Of a stretch of 64,000 nt of DNA, positions 12,851 to 22,377 are shown in pieces (the first letter of the stretch is position 1; each line of letters opens with the position of its first letter). The translations under genes and the position numbers were made by a program. The notes beneath the pieces were generated by a model. The model ran no database searches, was not told where the DNA came from, and was given only the letters and a program-made list of their open reading frames with translations. The stretch spans positions 248,001-312,000 of the forward strand of contig JAHFQM010000005.1 in NCBI GenBank assembly GCA_023266355.1, in the 5' to 3' direction. The DNA comes from Aquabacterium sp. GTDB taxonomy: Bacteria > Pseudomonadota > Gammaproteobacteria > Burkholderiales > Burkholderiaceae_C.

Positions 12851-14041
12851 TCAAGGATGCGGGTCTTGCGTGTGCGGGTGTGGCGGGGGTGTGTGCTGCC
12901 CCAGGAAGAAGCCTTCGATGTCGAAGCTGCTGCCGTGGCCGATCTGCTCGCGGTGCTGGGTGAGCCACAGGCTGGCGGCGCGGTGGCCCAGTTGGTGCAG
13001 CGTCTGCAGGAACGCCCAGTCGGTGTTGAACTTGCTGGACGCGTTGAACTCGGCCATGCCTGCGTCGTCGGCGACCATGTGCATGTGCAGGTTCTTGTAG
13101 CGGCCGGGGTCGAGCTTGTCTTCCTTGAGCAGGCGCTTGACGAAGGCGATGGCGCGCATCTCGCCGATCAGGCTGGCGTTGAAGGTGATTTCGCTGAGCC
13201 GGTCGATGATGTCGATGCTGCGCGTCGGGTTGTCCTCGCGCTGCAGGGGGTTGAGGCGCACCAGCAGCAGGTCGCTGTTGGGCGTGTTGTAGATCAGCGG
13301 GAACAGCGCCGGGTTGCCGGTGTAGCCGCCGTCCCAGAAGTGCTCGCCGTCGATCTCCACCGCCTGGAAGGCGAAGGGCAGGCAGGCCGATGCCAGCAGC
13401 GCGTCCAGGCTGAGCTGCTCGGCGCTGAACACGCGCGCCTGGCCGGTGCGCACCGAGGTGGCCGTCACGAACAGCGGGATGCCGCAGTGCGCGCAGCCGG
13501 TGTGCAGGGCTTCGACGTCCACGTGTCGCACCAGGATGTCGCGCAGCGGGTTGAGGTTCAGCGGGTTGAACTCGTAGGGGCTGAAGGCCCGCGTGAACAT
13601 GTTCAGCCACTGGTAAGCCGGGAACTGGTCGAAATTGAACTGGCTCTTGAGTTGGCCGTCGGCCTGCAGCGTCATGGGCGACACCAGGGGGCCGTGCTGG
13701 CTGACGTCCTGCCAGAAGTCGTGCAGGGCTTTCTGCGCGTGCTTGCGGGCTTGCCGGATGGCGTCGTCTGCGCCGCCTTCTGTCGCACTCCCTGGCGTGC
13801 CCGCTGTGGCGTGCTTCGAGGCGCTGCTTTGGAAGCCCGTCACGTACCCCGACAGCGCCACCGCCCCGTTGAGTGCGCCTGCACTGGTGCCCGAGATGGC
13901 GCCGATGTCCAGGCCGTCCTCGTCCAGCAGCCGGTCCAGCACGCCCCAGGTGAACGCTCCGTGGGAGCCACCGCCCTGCAGCGCCAGGTTGACGCGGGGC
14001 CGGGGGACGGCAGCGGGAGGGTGGGGGTGGGCGAGGCTCAT
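12851..14041 (-). CDS. Patatin-like phospholipase family protein
   Basis: The 396-residue protein has the Ser-Asp catalytic dyad of patatin/ExoU-type lipid acyl hydrolases. The oxyanion-hole glycines are in LALQGGGSHGAFTWG (about 20-34). The nucleophile serine is in ISGTSAGALNG (about 47-57). The catalytic aspartate is in FWDGGYTGNPAL (about 215). There is no signal peptide, so it is likely cytoplasmic or peripheral to the inner membrane and may act on acyl glycerols or polyhydroxyalkanoate-like esters. The C terminus is a His/Pro-rich tail (QHTPPPHPHTQDPHP). It is divergent from recA, with a 196-base intergenic region that also carries the recA SOS box. Confidence 0.92.
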   Translation of the reverse strand: MSLAHPHPPAAVPRPRVNLALQGGGSHGAFTWGVLDRLLDEDGLDIGAISGTSAGALNGAVALSGYVTGFQSSASKHATAGTPGSATEGGADDAIRQARKHAQKALHDFWQDVSQHGPLVSPMTLQADGQLKSQFNFDQFPAYQWLNMFTRAFSPYEFNPLNLNPLRDILVRHVDVEALHTGCAHCGIPLFVTATSVRTGQARVFSAEQLSLDALLASACLPFAFQAVEIDGEHFWDGGYTGNPALFPLIYNTPNSDLLLVRLNPLQREDNPTRSIDIIDRLSEITFNASLIGEMRAIAFVKRLLKEDKLDPGRYKNLHMHMVADDAGMAEFNASSKFNTDWAFLQTLHQLGHRAASLWLTQHREQIGHGSSFDIEGFFLGQHTPPPHPHTQDPHP

Positions 14042-14121
14042 CGAACCAGTCTAAGGCAGCGACCCCGCCGGCGCATGACAACAGACACCCCCTAAAGAGG
14101 GATAAAAAAATCAGCGCAAGG

Positions 14122-14141
14122 TACTGTACAGATATCCAGTC
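14122..14141 (+). promoter_or_regulatory. LexA-binding SOS box upstream of recA
   Basis: The sequence TACTGTACAGATATCCAGTC fits the proteobacterial LexA box CTGT-N8-ACAG with a single change in the right half (CCAG). A -10-like hexamer CATAAT follows at 14147-14152, so LexA bound here would block RNA polymerase. It sits 97 bases before the recA ATG, as expected for an SOS-induced recA. This is read from sequence only. Confidence 0.8.
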
Positions 14142-14237
14142 TTTGCCATAATGCAGCCAACACAGCCCGACAGGCAGACAGGCGAAAAGCCGTTTGTGAC
14201 TGCACCCCGAATCAACAGGCCCAGTGCCGGAGACCCC

Positions 14238-15290
14238 ATGGAAGCCACTGCGAAGTCCAACCTCAACACCGAAAAAGCCAAGGCCCTCCAGGCTGCCCTG
14301 GCCCAGATTGAAAAGCAGTTCGGCAAGGGCTCCATCATGCGCCTGGGCGAAGGCGAGGTGATCGAGGACATCCAAGTCGTCTCCACCGGCTCCCTGGGCC
14401 TGGACATCGCGCTGGGCGTCGGTGGCCTGCCGCGTGGCCGCGTCATCGAAATCTACGGCCCCGAGTCGTCCGGCAAGACCACGCTGACCCTGCAAGTCGT
14501 CTCTGAAATGCAGAAGCTGGGCGGTGTCTGCGCCTTCATCGACGCCGAACACGCTCTGGACGCCCAGTACGCCCAGAAGCTGGGCGTCAACCTGCAAGAC
14601 CTGCTGATTTCCCAGCCCGACACCGGCGAGCAGGCCCTGGAAATCGTCGATGCCCTGGTGCGTTCCGGCTCGGTGGACCTGATCGTCGTGGACTCCGTGG
14701 CCGCGCTGACGCCCAAGGCCGAACTCGAAGGCGAAATGGGCGACGCGCTGCCTGGCCTGCAGGCCCGCCTGATGAGCCAAGCCTTGCGCAAGCTGACGGC
14801 CAACATCAAGAAGACGAACTGCACCGTCATCTTCATCAACCAGATCCGCATGAAGATCGGCGTCATGTTCGGCAGCCCCGAAACCACCACCGGTGGCAAC
14901 GCGCTGAAGTTCTACGCGTCCGTGCGCCTGGACATCCGTCGCACCGGCTCCATCAAGCGTGGCGAAGAGATCGTGGGCAACGAAACCAAGGTCAAGGTCG
15001 TCAAGAACAAGGTGGCGCCTCCCTTCAAGACGGCCGAGTTCGACATCCTCTACGGTGAAGGCATCAGCCGCGAAGGCGAGGTCATCGACCTGGGCGTCAC
15101 CGCCAAGGTGGTGGACAAGTCGGGCGCCTGGTACGCCTACAGCGGCGAAAAAATCGGCCAGGGCAAAGACAACGCCCGCGAGTTCCTGCGCGAAAACGGT
15201 GACCTGGCCCGCGAAATCGAGAACAAGATCCGCGAATCCCTGGGCATTTCCCTGCGCCCGGTGGGGACGGATGCGTCCTCGGCCGAGTGA
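14238..15290 (+). CDS. recA: RecA recombinase
   Basis: The 350-residue RecA forms ATP-dependent filaments on single-stranded DNA, performs strand exchange, and triggers LexA self-cleavage. It shows Walker A GPESSGKT (about 73-80), Walker [11 protein letters not shown], the L1/L2 loops (EGEMGD...[13 protein letters not shown] and [20 protein letters not shown]), and the C-terminal acidic end. Length and sequence are typical for Burkholderiales. The ATG at 14238 follows GGAGAC, a usable ribosome-binding site. It is preceded by an SOS box and followed 43 bases later by recX, its modulator. There is no intein. Confidence 0.99.
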   Translation: MEATAKSNLNTEKAKALQAALAQIEKQFGKGSIMRLGEGEVIEDIQVVSTGSLGLDIALGVGGLPRGRVIEIYGPESSGKTTLTLQVVSEMQKLGGVCAFIDAEHALDAQYAQKLGVNLQDLLISQPDTGEQALEIVDALVRSGSVDLIVVDSVAALTPKAELEGEMGDALPGLQARLMSQALRKLTANIKKTNCTVIFINQIRMKIGVMFGSPETTTGGNALKFYASVRLDIRRTGSIKRGEEIVGNETKVKVVKNKVAPPFKTAEFDILYGEGISREGEVIDLGVTAKVVDKSGAWYAYSGEKIGQGKDNAREFLRENGDLAREIENKIRESLGISLRPVGTDASSAE

Positions 15291-15333
15291 ATGGGTTGAG
15301 CGGCTTGGCTGAGCGTGCGGTGTGGGGTGGCCC

Positions 15334-15834
15334 ATGAAACTGTCGCTCAAAGGGCGTGCCCTGAAATACCTCGCCGCCCGTGAGCACTCTCGGCTGGAAC
15401 TCAAGCGCAAGCTGGCGCCCCACGCCGAATCGGCTGAGCAGGTGGATGCTGCGCTGGACGAGCTGGAAGCCCGCGGCTTCCTGTCGGCAGAGCGCTTCGC
15501 CGAGTCCATGGTCCACCGCAAGGCAGCCCGTTTCGGCGCGGCGCGCATCCAGGCCGAACTGACGCAGCATCGACTGCCGTCCGACATCGCCCAGGCCGTG
15601 GTCCGCAGCCTGCGCGACACCGAATTGGCCCGCGCCCACGCCTTGTGGGTCAGGCGTTATGGCGCAGTGGCCCAGGTGCCGCAAGAACGCGCCAAGCAGA
15701 TGCGCTTCCTGACGGCCCGGGGTTTCTCCTCCGACGTGGTGCGCCGGGTCACCCGCGGAGAGGGGGGCTGCGAGGGCGATGGCGAGGAGCTGGACACCGG
15801 CCCTGACGACGCCAGCAGCGACGGCTCGCTGTGA
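15334..15834 (+). CDS. recX: RecX, regulator of RecA
   Basis: RecX (166 residues) binds RecA filaments and blocks their extension. It shows the family's three-helix repeats: RALKYLAAREHSRLELKRKL, then VDAALDELEARGFLSAERFAES, and the C-terminal QMRFLTARGFSSDVVRRV. The start at 15334 follows a GGGGTGG stretch. Position directly downstream of recA is the conserved arrangement and makes cotranscription under LexA control likely. The last 25 residues are an acidic, Gly-rich tail (EGGCEGDGEELDTGPDD), longer than usual. Confidence 0.95.
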   Translation: MKLSLKGRALKYLAAREHSRLELKRKLAPHAESAEQVDAALDELEARGFLSAERFAESMVHRKAARFGAARIQAELTQHRLPSDIAQAVVRSLRDTELARAHALWVRRYGAVAQVPQERAKQMRFLTARGFSSDVVRRVTRGEGGCEGDGEELDTGPDDASSDGSL

Positions 15835-15997
15835 TGGCTCGCTGTGACGGCACATCCCTCGATCCCCATCCCGGCAGAGCCCATGCCAGGCTGGCTGGGT
15901 CGCCCCACCCTGTCGCCACGCCCTGTATCACACGCCTTTTGGCGTCTTCCGCGGCGTTTCACACGCGCGCTCCCATGCTGCCCTGCGGAAAACCACC

Positions 15998-16026
15998 TTC
16001 ATTCTCGGGGGTGGCAGTGCTATGCT
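15998..16026 (+). promoter_or_regulatory. Candidate sigma-70 promoter for sucCD
   Basis: TTCATT (15998-16003) and TATGCT (16021-16026) are separated by 17 bases. The -10 is a fair match and the -35 a weak one. Transcription would start near 16033, about 110 bases before sucC. The remainder of the 308-base gap after recX (15835-15997) shows no gene or clear signal. Confidence 0.4.
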
Positions 16027-16033
16027 GATCGGT

Positions 16034-16100
16034 GCAACGCAAGCCGGCCAACCCGGAGGGCGTTGCGCTCGCCCCCGCCTGATCGGCCTGGGCGGGTTTT
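16034..16100 (+). promoter_or_regulatory. Two-hairpin leader with terminator-like element before sucC
   Basis: A perfect 7-bp inverted repeat GCAACGC (16034-16040) / GCGTTGC (16060-16066) would form the first hairpin, right at the predicted transcript start. A second stem CCCGCC (16074-16079) / GGCGGG (16091-16096) is followed immediately by TTTT. This is the shape of an intrinsic terminator, placed 43 bases before the sucC ATG. The arrangement suggests attenuation or an RNA regulator. Function is inferred only. Confidence 0.45.
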
Positions 16101-16142
16101 GTCACGTTCGACACGAACGCATCACCACATTGCGAGATCCCC

Positions 16143-17303
<1,161 letters not shown>

Positions 17304-17323
17304 CGCCCCAGGAAAGAACCATC

Positions 17324-18217
17324 ATGAGCATCCTCATCAACAAGGACACCAAGGTCATCACCCAGGGCATCACGGGCAAGACCGGTCAGTTCCACACCCT
17401 CGGTTGCCAAGCCTATGCCAATGGCAAGAACGCTTTCGTGGCGGGCGTGAACCCCAAGAAGGCCGGCGAGAAGTTCTCGGACATCCCCATTTATGCCTCC
17501 GTGAAGGAAGCATCGCAGCAAACTGGCGCCACCGTGTCGGTGATCTATGTGCCGCCCGCCGGTGCCGCTGACGCCATCTGGGAAGCCGTCGAGGCCGACC
17601 TGGACCTGGTCATCGCCATCACCGAAGGCATCCCCGTGCGCGACATGCTGATGGTGCGCAACAAGATGAAGGCCAAGGAAGCGGCCGGCGGCAAGAAGAC
17701 CCTGCTGCTGGGCCCCAACTGCCCCGGCCTGATCACGCCCGAAGAGATCAAGATCGGCATCATGCCCGGTCACATCCACCGTAAGGGCCGCATCGGCGTG
17801 GTCTCGCGCTCCGGCACGCTGACCTACGAAGCCGTGGCGCAGTTGACCGAACTCGGCTTGGGTCAGTCCAGCGCCGTGGGCATCGGCGGTGACCCGATCA
17901 ACGGCTTGAAGCACATCGACGTGATGCGCGCCTTCAACGACGACCCCGAGACCGACGCCGTCATCATGATCGGTGAAATCGGTGGTCCGGACGAAGCCGA
18001 AGCCGCCCAATGGTGCAAGGACCACATGAAGAAGCCCATCGTCGGTTTCATCGCCGGTGTCACCGCCCCTCCGGGCAAGCGCATGGGCCACGCCGGTGCG
18101 CTGATCTCTGGTGGCGCCGACACGGCCGATGCCAAGCTGGCGGTCATGGAAGAGTGCGGTTTCAAGGTCACGCGCAACCCGTCGGAAATGGGCCGCATCC
18201 TGAAGTCGCTGATCTGA
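17324..18217 (+). CDS. sucD: Succinyl-CoA synthetase alpha subunit
   Basis: The 297-residue alpha subunit carries CoA-binding Rossmann residues (QGITGKTGQFHT near 14-25) and the phosphohistidine active site in KRMGHAGALISGG (His about 247). LGPNCPGLITPEE is the conserved substrate loop. A strong ribosome-binding site, AGGAAAG (17310-17316), precedes the ATG. It is cotranscribed with sucC and ends before a strong intrinsic terminator at 18269-18314. Confidence 0.98.
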   Translation: MSILINKDTKVITQGITGKTGQFHTLGCQAYANGKNAFVAGVNPKKAGEKFSDIPIYASVKEASQQTGATVSVIYVPPAGAADAIWEAVEADLDLVIAITEGIPVRDMLMVRNKMKAKEAAGGKKTLLLGPNCPGLITPEEIKIGIMPGHIHRKGRIGVVSRSGTLTYEAVAQLTELGLGQSSAVGIGGDPINGLKHIDVMRAFNDDPETDAVIMIGEIGGPDEAEAAQWCKDHMKKPIVGFIAGVTAPPGKRMGHAGALISGGADTADAKLAVMEECGFKVTRNPSEMGRILKSLI

Positions 18218-18268
18218 TCGCTGCGACTTGAGTCGGCCGGGATCTGCCTGATTCTGGCCGAATTCATG

Positions 18269-18314
18269 GGGCCGGCGCATCGCCCTGATGGGGTGGTTCG
18301 CCGGCCCGGTTTTT
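18269..18314 (+). terminator. Intrinsic terminator after sucCD
   Basis: A perfect 9-bp stem GGGCCGGCG (18269-18277) / CGCCGGCCC (18299-18307) encloses a 21-base loop and is followed by GGTTTTT. It closes the sucCD transcript ahead of the terC-family gene. Confidence 0.8.
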
Positions 18315-18368
18315 GGGCAAAACGTCACCCTCAGCCCCTACACTCAGAGCCTGATTCTTTCTTCGCAC

Positions 18369-19070
18369 ATGGACGCTTTCCTCACCCCTGAGTTCTGGCT
18401 TGCAGTTGGCCAGATCATCATGATCGACATCTTGCTGGGCGGCGACAACGCCATCGTCATCGCTCTGGCTTGCCGCAACCTGCCACCTGAGTTGCGCCGC
18501 AAAGGCATCCTGTGGGGCACCGCCGGTGCCATCGTCTTGCGCGTGGTGCTGATTTTCTTCGCGATGTCGTTGCTGGCGTTGCCTTACCTGAAACTGGTGG
18601 GCGCGGCCCTGCTGCTGTGGATTGGCGTCAAGCTGCTGGTGCCGGAAGACGAGGACCACGGCAACCTGCAGGCCAGTGATCGCCTGATGGGGGCCATCAA
18701 GACCATCATCGTGGCCGATTTCGTGATGAGCGTGGACAACGTCATCGGCATCGCGGGTGCGGCCCAAAGCGCCGGCCACGAAGGCCATCAGATGCCGCTG
18801 GTGATTTTCGGCCTGCTGGTGAGCATCCCCATCATCGTGTGGGGCAGTGGTTTGGTGCTGCGCCTGATGGACCGTTTCCCCATCATCGTCACGGCTGGCG
18901 GCATGCTGCTGGGCTGGATCGCGGGCACCCTGGCGGTGACGGACCCGGCCATCCAGGGTTACCTGCCGCAAGGCGATGTCGTGCGTTATGCGGCTGGCGG
19001 GCTGTGCGCCCTGCTGGTGTTGGCCGTGGGCAAGGCGCTCGCCGCCCGGGCTGAGCCCGGCACTCCCTGA
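18369..19070 (+). CDS. TerC / YjbE family integral membrane protein
   Basis: The 233-residue protein has about seven membrane segments and two acidic family motifs, LLGGDNAIVIAL (near 22) and VMSVDNVIGIAG (about 118), typical of the TerC/YjbE family. Members export manganese or handle other divalent metals, often to metallate exported proteins. The substrate here is unknown. The ATG at 18369 starts the family sequence MDAFLTPEFWLAVGQI. I looked for the manganese yybP-ykoY riboswitch in the 150 bases upstream and saw none. Its position between sucD and pilA is known from other Comamonadaceae-type genomes. Confidence 0.88.
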   Translation: MDAFLTPEFWLAVGQIIMIDILLGGDNAIVIALACRNLPPELRRKGILWGTAGAIVLRVVLIFFAMSLLALPYLKLVGAALLLWIGVKLLVPEDEDHGNLQASDRLMGAIKTIIVADFVMSVDNVIGIAGAAQSAGHEGHQMPLVIFGLLVSIPIIVWGSGLVLRLMDRFPIIVTAGGMLLGWIAGTLAVTDPAIQGYLPQGDVVRYAAGGLCALLVLAVGKALAARAEPGTP

Positions 19071-19084
19071 GCGCCAACCGCGGG

Positions 19085-20707
19085 ATGCCGATGCTGCCGT
19101 GGTTGCTGCTGTTGCTGCCTCTGGCGATCTGGCTGGTCTGGCGCAGTCCTTGGGGGCGGCGCACGGCTTCACGGGCCAGGCGCCACGGCCAGCAAGTGGC
19201 CACGGATTGGGCGGACTTCACCGACACCTCGCCGGTGGCCGAGGGTGCCGAGCAGGCCCGCCGCGATCGACGGCAGGCCGAGCGGGACGAGTTCGTGGAT
19301 TCGTCGTGGGCGCACCGCGAGGCGTCTCGCCAGGAAATTGCGCCTGGCGTGTTCGGCGACAGCGTGGTTGACAGTGTCCACGACAGCGCCCATGACAGCA
19401 CCCTGAGCGGTGCCCGCAGTTCCTCCCCTGCGCTGGACAGCTGGTTCGACGAGCTGGACGAAGCCCGCGCACACGGCGGTGCGTCATCGCAGCCCATGCC
19501 CCTGACGCCGCCGCAGCGCATCCAGCGCGTCCTGCAGGCGCAAGGCGATGCGCCGGTGGACCAGGCCTGGGAGACCCTGCGCGCTTACATCCCTGACGCC
19601 AGCCACCGCGAGGCGACCCTGCAGACCTGCGAGCGCATCGCGGCTGCGTTCGAGGCCGATGCCCGTTTCGAAGCCGCCCGCGATGTTTACGAGCACATGG
19701 CCGACATCGATCCCGATTGGCCCGAGGTGCGCAACCGCCTGATGCGCGTGCGCGGCCTGGCCCAGGTGGCCACGGTCAGCTCCTGGGGTTCGGTGCCGCC
19801 GCGGCCGGTGCCCACATTGACGCAACCGGGCCTGGGCCGCTACCTCATCGACAAACCGCTGGGCCAGGGCGCCATGGGCGCGGTCTATCAAGGGCATGAC
19901 CCGGCCACCGGCCGGCGTGTGGCCATCAAGACCATGGCCTTGTCCCGCGAATTCAGCGGCGACGAGCTGGTGGACGCCCGCAACCGCTTCCTGCGCGAAG
20001 CCGAGATGGCCGGGCGCCTGCAGCACCCCGACATCGTCGGCATCCTGGACGCGGGCGAGGTCGATGGGCTGGCCTACATCGCCATGGAACTGGTCGAGGG
20101 CGTGGACCTGAGTCGCCACACCCAGCCGGGCCAACTGCTCAGCGTGCCGCAGGTGCTGCGCATCACGGCCCGGGTGGCCGAGGCGTTGGCCTACGCGCAC
20201 ACCCGCGGCGTCACCCACCGCGATGTCAAGCCGGCCAACATCATGGTCGATCTGGCCCACGACGTGGTCAAGGTGATGGATTTCGGCGTGGCCCGCGTGG
20301 CCGATGCCACCCGCACGCGCACGGGCGTGGTGCTGGGCACGCCCACCTTCATGTCGCCTGAGCAGCTGTCCGGACAGCCCACTGACGGTCGCAGCGATGT
20401 GTACTCGCTGGGCGTCACGCTGTTCCAGCTGCTCACCGGTGCGCTGCCTTACCGCAACGATTCCATGGCCGCGCTCATGCGCGCCATCGGCCGCGAGCCA
20501 CCCACGCCGCTGGCCAGCTTGCGCCCCGACCTGCCGCCCGCACTCGGCGACATCGTGGCGCTGGCGCTGCAAAAACACCCGGCCACGCGCTACGCGAACG
20601 GCCAGCAAATGGCCGATGATCTGAGGGCGGTGCTGCGTGGCCTGCCCGAGCCTGCGTTGCCAGCGGCACAGCCGCCGGGCAGCGATCTGGACATCGAACT
20701 CGGTTGA
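19085..20707 (+). CDS. Membrane-anchored Hanks-type serine/threonine protein kinase
   Basis: The 540-residue protein begins with a single membrane segment (MPMLPWLLLLLPLAIWLVW), followed by a 230-residue charged cytoplasmic region that includes a TPR-like helical pair (about 185-225). The kinase domain occupies about 251-520. It has Gly loop LGQGAMGAVYQG, catalytic Lys in VAIKTM (about 281), HRDVKPANIMVD (about 377), DFG in VMDFGVARV (about 398), the activation segment with Thr residues RTRTGVVLGTPTFMSPEQ, and SDVYSLGVTLFQLLTG. All catalytic residues are intact. The order is unusual: most bacterial kinases have the kinase first, then the membrane segment and an outside sensor. Its stop overlaps a possible TTG start of the PP2C gene. 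Confidence 0.93.
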   Translation: MPMLPWLLLLLPLAIWLVWRSPWGRRTASRARRHGQQVATDWADFTDTSPVAEGAEQARRDRRQAERDEFVDSSWAHREASRQEIAPGVFGDSVVDSVHDSAHDSTLSGARSSSPALDSWFDELDEARAHGGASSQPMPLTPPQRIQRVLQAQGDAPVDQAWETLRAYIPDASHREATLQTCERIAAAFEADARFEAARDVYEHMADIDPDWPEVRNRLMRVRGLAQVATVSSWGSVPPRPVPTLTQPGLGRYLIDKPLGQGAMGAVYQGHDPATGRRVAIKTMALSREFSGDELVDARNRFLREAEMAGRLQHPDIVGILDAGEVDGLAYIAMELVEGVDLSRHTQPGQLLSVPQVLRITARVAEALAYAHTRGVTHRDVKPANIMVDLAHDVVKVMDFGVARVADATRTRTGVVLGTPTFMSPEQLSGQPTDGRSDVYSLGVTLFQLLTGALPYRNDSMAALMRAIGREPPTPLASLRPDLPPALGDIVALALQKHPATRYANGQQMADDLRAVLRGLPEPALPAAQPPGSDLDIELG

Positions 20708-20787
20708 CGACGTCCACGCAACGCCCGAGCAACGCCTTGACGACATCCCCGATCCCCGCATCGACCCAACACAGCGACAATTTGGCC

Positions 20788-21588
20788 ATGGAGTTTGAGT
20801 TCTACAGTCAGACAGACACCGGGCGGGTGCGCACCAACAACGAGGACAGCATCGCCCTGGAAGAGCCCTGCGCCCTGGCCATCCTGGCCGATGGCATGGG
20901 GGGCTATGCCGCGGGCGAGGTGGCCAGCGGCATGGCCTGCGAGTTCATCCGGGCCGAACTGGGCCGCTGGTTGAGCGAAGCCGCGGCCAATGCCACGGAC
21001 GCCGACGTCAAGCGCGCCATGGACATCTGCGTGGACAACGCCAACCGCGCCATCTTCAGCGCCGCCAATTCCAACCCGACCTACGCCGGCATGGGCACGA
21101 CCCTGGTGATGGGCGTGTTCCGCTCCGGGCGCTTGCTGATGGGGCACATCGGCGACTCCCGCGGCTACCGCTGGCGCGCCGGCCAGCTCCAGCAGATCAC
21201 CAAAGACCATTCGTTACTGCAAGAGCAGATCGACGCTGGCATGCTCACGCCCGAGCAGGCGCTGTATTCGGCCAACAAGAACCTCGTGACGCGGGCCCTG
21301 GGCGTGGAAGACCTCGCCCTGCTGGAGACCCACCTGCACGAGGTCCAGTCCGGCGACATCTACCTGATGTGCTCGGACGGCCTGTCCGACATGCTGCGCG
21401 ACCCGCAGATCGCTGACGTCATGTCTGCCCACACATCGCTGGCCGACATGGGGGGGGCGCTGATCGCCGCGGCGAACGAGGCGGGCGGGCGGGATAATAT
21501 CGCTGTCGTGCTGGTGAGGTCCCAGGGAGTGGCCGAACCGGTACCCAGGTCATGGTGGCCCTTCAAGCGTCTGGGCGGCCTGGGCTGA
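20788..21588 (+). CDS. PP2C-family serine/threonine phosphatase (Stp1/PrpC-like)
   Basis: The 266-residue protein is a metal-dependent phosphatase that should reverse the adjacent kinase. Motifs in order are TDTGRVRTNNEDS (metal-binding Asp/Glu), ILADGMGGYAAGEVAS, GMGTTLVMG, MGHIGDSRGYRW, TKDHSLLQEQ, CSDGLSDML and GGRDNIAVVLV. The metal-binding aspartates are all present. The ATG at 20788 is chosen because the domain starts at once. A TTG at 20704, overlapping the kinase stop, would add 28 residues. The FHA gene follows after 38 bases. Confidence 0.93.
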   Translation: MEFEFYSQTDTGRVRTNNEDSIALEEPCALAILADGMGGYAAGEVASGMACEFIRAELGRWLSEAAANATDADVKRAMDICVDNANRAIFSAANSNPTYAGMGTTLVMGVFRSGRLLMGHIGDSRGYRWRAGQLQQITKDHSLLQEQIDAGMLTPEQALYSANKNLVTRALGVEDLALLETHLHEVQSGDIYLMCSDGLSDMLRDPQIADVMSAHTSLADMGGALIAAANEAGGRDNIAVVLVRSQGVAEPVPRSWWPFKRLGGLG

Positions 21589-21626
21589 ACATCCAACATC
21601 AAGATCCATACCCGAAGAGGTTACGA

Positions 21627-22346
21627 ATGGGAAAACTGGTTGTCTCACTCGATGGGGTCGTCATCAAGGAGGTCGAAGTCACGAAAGACAAGACCACCCT
21701 GGGACGGCGCCCCTACAACGACATCGTGATCGACAACCTGGCTGTCAGCGGTGAGCACGCGGTGCTGCAGCTGGTGGGCGGCAACGTCTTCCTCGAAGAC
21801 CTCAACAGCACCAACGGCACTTACATCAACGGCAAGGCCGTCAAGAAGCAGCTGCTGCAGCACAACGACACGGTCGAGATCGGCAAGTACAAGATCAAGT
21901 TCCTGGTCGATGAGGGCTCGGACTACGAAAAGACCATGATCATGCGCTCGGACACGCCCCTGCCGACGGCCCTGGGCGCGCGCAGCGCGGCCGGCCCGAG
22001 CACGGCCCCGCCGTCTGGTTTTGGCGGCACGCTCTCGGGTGGCGTGGGCAGCTTTGCCAGCAATTTCGGCAGCCTGCCCCAGCAGACACCTGCGTCCATC
22101 AAGGTGCTCAATGGCGCCGCGGCAGGCCGCGAAGTGGCCCTGACCAAGGTCGTGACCACCGTGGGCAAGCCTGGCGTGCAGGTGGCTTCCATCACCAAGC
22201 GCCCGGGGGGCTACGTCTTCGCCCACGTCGAGGGCAGCGCCCGCCCCACCGTGAACGGCACGCCGGTGGCGGCCGACCCGGTGCACCTGAAAAGCGGTGA
22301 CGTGATCGAGCTGGCCGGCACGCAGATGCAGTTCGTGCAGGCGTGA
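21627..22346 (+). CDS. FHA-domain protein with a second degenerate FHA module
   Basis: The 239-residue protein has an N-terminal phosphothreonine-binding FHA domain with the canonical residues GRRPYNDIVIDNLAVSGEHA and NSTNGTYING (about 27-75). A Ser/Gly/Pro linker (about 115-150) leads to a second, C-terminal FHA-like fold (TTVGKPGVQVASITK, PTVNGTPV). That second module lacks the usual GR..S..H set, so it may not bind phosphopeptide. A good ribosome-binding site GAAGAGG lies 6 bases before the ATG. It is the likely reader of the adjacent kinase, whose own activation loop contains threonines. Confidence 0.9.
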   Translation: MGKLVVSLDGVVIKEVEVTKDKTTLGRRPYNDIVIDNLAVSGEHAVLQLVGGNVFLEDLNSTNGTYINGKAVKKQLLQHNDTVEIGKYKIKFLVDEGSDYEKTMIMRSDTPLPTALGARSAAGPSTAPPSGFGGTLSGGVGSFASNFGSLPQQTPASIKVLNGAAAGREVALTKVVTTVGKPGVQVASITKRPGGYVFAHVEGSARPTVNGTPVAADPVHLKSGDVIELAGTQMQFVQA

Positions 22347-22377
22347 GCCTGGCGCCAAGGCACAGGTCGGAGGCGAC

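Noticed and set aside
12537..15620. A 1027-residue open frame on the minus strand covering the patatin and recA genes
   Set aside because: It is a shadow frame of GC-rich codons: its only real part is the last 78 residues (the DUF465 protein). The rest has no domain and runs against recA.
18218..18368. yybP-ykoY manganese riboswitch before the terC-family gene
   Set aside because: The gap is mostly the sucCD terminator hairpin, and no conserved riboswitch core was seen.
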